DNA from: Flavobacteriales bacterium
GTDB taxonomy: Bacteria > Bacteroidota > Bacteroidia > Flavobacteriales_D > Parvicellaceae
NCBI GenBank assembly: GCA_020635565.1
Contig: JACJZN010000006.1
Location: 744,001-808,000, forward strand
Length of the DNA stretch: 64,000 nucleotides
Direction of reading: 5' to 3'
Each line of letters starts with the position of its first letter. Within the stretch, counting starts at the first letter, position 1. Under the pieces are notes generated by a model. That model had not been told where the DNA came from and searched no databases. It saw only the letters and a list, made by a program, of their open reading frames with translations. Positions 61,547 through 64,000 of the stretch are shown one piece after another. Both the position numbers and the translations under genes were made by a program.

Positions 61547-64000
61547 ATGAGAAAATTAATACTCTTATTGGTTATCACTTCATTCACGTTGCAGTTTAAC
61601 GCACAAACCTTTTCTGTTACCGATCCTGGAAATGCAGGAACAAATAGTGGAACAGACTGTGCAAGTATTTCTGTTACCGGTCTTCCTGCTGCAGGTGGTG
61701 CGATTGCATTAAGTCAAATCTGCGTGAACGTTACTTCTAATTACGATGCCAACCTGAATATTTATGTGGATCCTCCAGGCGCAGGAGGTGTCTTCACCTT
61801 AAGTTCTGGTAACGGATCCTCTGGAGACAATTACAGCAACACTTGTTTTTCACCACTTGCGACACAATCAGTCGAGGGAGCAGCCGCTCCTTTTAATGGA
61901 ACCTACGTTCCTGAAGGTTGTTTATGGTCTGAGAATTTAACTGCAACCAATGGAACATGGCAGGTTTGTGTTCAGGGTTATGGATCTGGAAGTGTTCATG
62001 ACCTTACTAGTGCAAGTTTAACATTTACGAATAGTGCTGGTATTGGATATCTGGAAGCAGCAGACCTTTGTGCAAATGCAACTCCGATTTGTGCGGATGA
62101 TGGATTTAATGGATCAACTTCCTCTTGTTACAATGCTGAATCAACATCTCCGCTGTGCGGAGGTATGTCTATTGAAAATAGTAGCTGGCTGAAATTTGTG
62201 GCTTCTTCAACAAGTGTCGTTATGAATGTTACTGTTGGTAACTGTTATTATGGTGATGGGATCCAATTTGTATTATACACCACCACAAATTGTTCTTCCT
62301 TCTCCTATGCTGGGGGTACTTCAGCTAACTGTTACTATCAGATTTATCCGGGAACAACTCCTATTACATTCACTAACCTAACTGTTGGACAGACTTACTA
62401 TTGGATGATTGATGGATTTGCGGGAGATGACTGTGATTTCGTTGTTGATGTGGTAAGTGGAGTACTTGTTTCTGGAATCTCTAGTTCCAATGGAAATTCA
62501 TTCTGTTTAGGACAATCGACTACTCTTTCAGTAAATGGATCAGGAAATCCTCCAACTGGATATACTTGGTCTGAAGGTGGTACTACTCTAGGAACTTCAT
62601 CCACAGTAACGGTTACCCCAACTACTGCCGGAACACATACGTATTCAGTCGATGTACTTGGTGCATGTGGACCAATAAGCACGTTGACTTATTCAATTAA
62701 CGTTTTAAATTCTGCTACACCAACCTTTACTGCAAGACCTCCTATATGTGCTGGCGCTTCTATGACAGCATTACCAACCACTTCTAATAATGGTATTTCT
62801 GGAACATGGTCACCCGCGCTGAATAATACAACCACTACGACCTACACTTTTACTCCAAGTGCCGGACAATGCGCCAGTACAACAACAATGACAATTACCG
62901 TCAATCAAAACCCCACTATATCTCTGACTTCGGCCGCATCTACGACCAGTCAGACTGTATGCCAAAACACAGCAATTTCGAATATAACCTATTCTGTTGG
63001 TGGAAGTGCTACGGGAGCTTCGGTCTCTGGTTTACCAGCCGGAGTTACAGGAAACTATAGTGGTGGCACATACACCATAAGTGGCACCCCAACTGCCACT
63101 GGGACTTTTAATTACACGGTAACAACTTCTGGAGGCTCATGTGGAACAGCAACAGCAACTGGCTCTATAGTAGTCAATAGTACTCCAACCGTTACCGTTC
63201 CTTCATCTGGAGAGGTTTGTGTTAACTCAACCTTATCTCTAAGTCCTTCTTCGGGAGGAACATGGTCAAGCAGCAATACTTCTGTAGCTACAATAACCAA
63301 CGGAGGTGTTGTAACAGGTGTTTCAGCAGGTTCTGCGAACATGGTATTTACAAATACAACTACCGGATGCTCGAGTACAGCTGCAAGTGGTGCAATTACA
63401 GTAAATGGATTACCAACAATCAATACGAGTGGAATTGTTTTAAATGATCCTACGACTTGTGGAGGTACTGATGGATCCATTACAGGAATTACCGCAAGTG
63501 GAACAGCTACACTTACTTATTCATGGAACAGTACTCCTGCCCAAACTTCTGTTAATTTAAATTCAGTTGGTGCTGGTTCATATACATTAACCGTAACTGA
63601 TGGTAATAGCTGTCAAGCAACAGCTGGTGCTTACAGCCTTTCAGATCCGTCTTCACCACCTGCTCCAACAATCTCTTTAACTCCAGGTGCTGTTTGTGTA
63701 GGAGGAAGTGCAACCATTAGCATTAACTCTCCTGATCCTTCAGCCACATATACATGGTCTGGACCGAGCGGATATACGAATACAGGAACATCAATAACAA
63801 TAAGTCCATTAACCACTGCGAATAGCGGAAGTTACGATGTCTCCACATCTGTTGGTGGATGTACCACAGGAAATGCAACAGCCCCTGTAAACCTAACTGT
63901 AAACAGCTTGCCTTTTGTGGACATCACTACTCCAATTGATATTAGCTGTGCAAACCCTGTGATTACACTTGATGGATCAAATTCTGATCAAACAAACAGT
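61547..64000 (+). CDS. Large secreted surface protein, 3' end outside the window (partial)
   Basis: The frame opens at ATG 61547 and stays open for 818 codons to the window edge. A signal peptide (MRKLILLLVITSFTLQF, then NAQ) precedes a P-domain-like beta region (about 30-170), a region with Cys-rich beta strands, then repeated Ig-like, Big2-like (SNTSVATITNGGVVTGVSAGSA) and SprB/PKD-like units (TYSWNSTPAQTSVNLNSVGAGSYTLTVTDG). This is typical of T9SS adhesins and gliding-related proteins, but the sorting domain would lie beyond the window. Confidence 0.85.
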   Translation, partial: MRKLILLLVITSFTLQFNAQTFSVTDPGNAGTNSGTDCASISVTGLPAAGGAIALSQICVNVTSNYDANLNIYVDPPGAGGVFTLSSGNGSSGDNYSNTCFSPLATQSVEGAAAPFNGTYVPEGCLWSENLTATNGTWQVCVQGYGSGSVHDLTSASLTFTNSAGIGYLEAADLCANATPICADDGFNGSTSSCYNAESTSPLCGGMSIENSSWLKFVASSTSVVMNVTVGNCYYGDGIQFVLYTTTNCSSFSYAGGTSANCYYQIYPGTTPITFTNLTVGQTYYWMIDGFAGDDCDFVVDVVSGVLVSGISSSNGNSFCLGQSTTLSVNGSGNPPTGYTWSEGGTTLGTSSTVTVTPTTAGTHTYSVDVLGACGPISTLTYSINVLNSATPTFTARPPICAGASMTALPTTSNNGISGTWSPALNNTTTTTYTFTPSAGQCASTTTMTITVNQNPTISLTSAASTTSQTVCQNTAISNITYSVGGSATGASVSGLPAGVTGNYSGGTYTISGTPTATGTFNYTVTTSGGSCGTATATGSIVVNSTPTVTVPSSGEVCVNSTLSLSPSSGGTWSSSNTSVATITNGGVVTGVSAGSANMVFTNTTTGCSSTAASGAITVNGLPTINTSGIVLNDPTTCGGTDGSITGITASGTATLTYSWNSTPAQTSVNLNSVGAGSYTLTVTDGNSCQATAGAYSLSDPSSPPAPTISLTPGAVCVGGSATISINSPDPSATYTWSGPSGYTNTGTSITISPLTTANSGSYDVSTSVGGCTTGNATAPVNLTVNSLPFVDITTPIDISCANPVITLDGSNSDQTNS

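Noticed and set aside
62398..63816. Antisense frames in the last partial T9SS-type gene (up to 122 codons)
   Set aside because: Low-complexity Val/Pro/Thr composition produced by the repeat-rich sense gene.
1..64000. CRISPR arrays, tRNA, rRNA, insertion sequences
   Set aside because: No regularly spaced direct repeats, tRNA-like cloverleaf, rRNA core sequence or transposase motif was noticed on either strand.

Overview
The window looks like chromosomal DNA of a Bacteroidota bacterium, probably an aerobic, marine-type member of the Flavobacteriales or a close relative. The evidence is AT-rich DNA, type IX secretion (T9SS) C-terminal sorting domains on at least three complete secreted proteins, promoters with the phylum's -33 TTG / -7 TAnnTTTG pattern, few Shine-Dalgarno-like sites and a flavobacterial-type sigma factor. 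No rRNA, tRNA, CRISPR array, insertion sequence or prophage was recognised. Functions are assigned from visible motifs and remembered families; no searches were run.

Layout. 0-4 kb: the end of an unidentified gene, a T9SS beta-helix protein, a membrane protein built of IPV-type repeats, and a secreted ankyrin protein. 4-8 kb: kynureninase and an ABC-2 exporter pair. 7.9-12.3 kb: a tightly packed set resembling a CnrYXH metal-sensing sigma system (ECF sigma, short membrane anti-sigma, ZraP/CnrX-like sensor) followed by MbnP, a di-heme MbnH/MauG-like peroxidase and a YHYH protein. 12.3-17.2 kb: a polysaccharide deacetylase-like protein, an S46 dipeptidyl-peptidase with a TPR tail, and a sigma-70 factor. 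17.4-22.4 kb: feoAB with a Cys-rich partner, a metallo-beta-lactamase/rhodanese fusion, a heavy-metal-binding protein and a secreted rhodanese. 22.4-25.5 kb: nadV-prs with an NrtR-type Nudix regulator. 25.8-48.8 kb: a 1.7-kilo-residue T9SS protein, then mostly housekeeping genes (miaA, eno, carA, lepA, metF), a ferredoxin/reductase pair, transporters, a ParA-family gene and an Smr-domain gene.

48.8-60.8 kb is the least ordinary region. A seven-gene operon with overlapping or nearly abutting genes encodes a TMTC-like GT-C membrane glycosyltransferase, KASIII, ACP, a second KASIII, an SDR reductase, a GtrB/DPM1-like GT2 and a GNAT acyltransferase. It is followed by four paralogous aspartyl/asparaginyl-beta-hydroxylase-fold oxygenases in two divergent pairs and two P-loop sulfotransferases. 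My working model is a pathway that makes a short hydroxyacyl group on a dedicated ACP, attaches it to a sugar or amine, moves the sugar through a polyprenyl carrier, and hydroxylates and sulfates the product. The product is unknown.

Two regulatory patterns also stand out. GTAAC-N4-GTTAC dyads lie at fixed distances from the -7 boxes of iron/sulfur/redox genes (the MBL-rhodanese, the rhodanese and the ferredoxin reductase), which suggests a Crp/Fnr-type regulon. Several -7 boxes lie only 4-5 nt from the start codon, which implies leaderless mRNAs.
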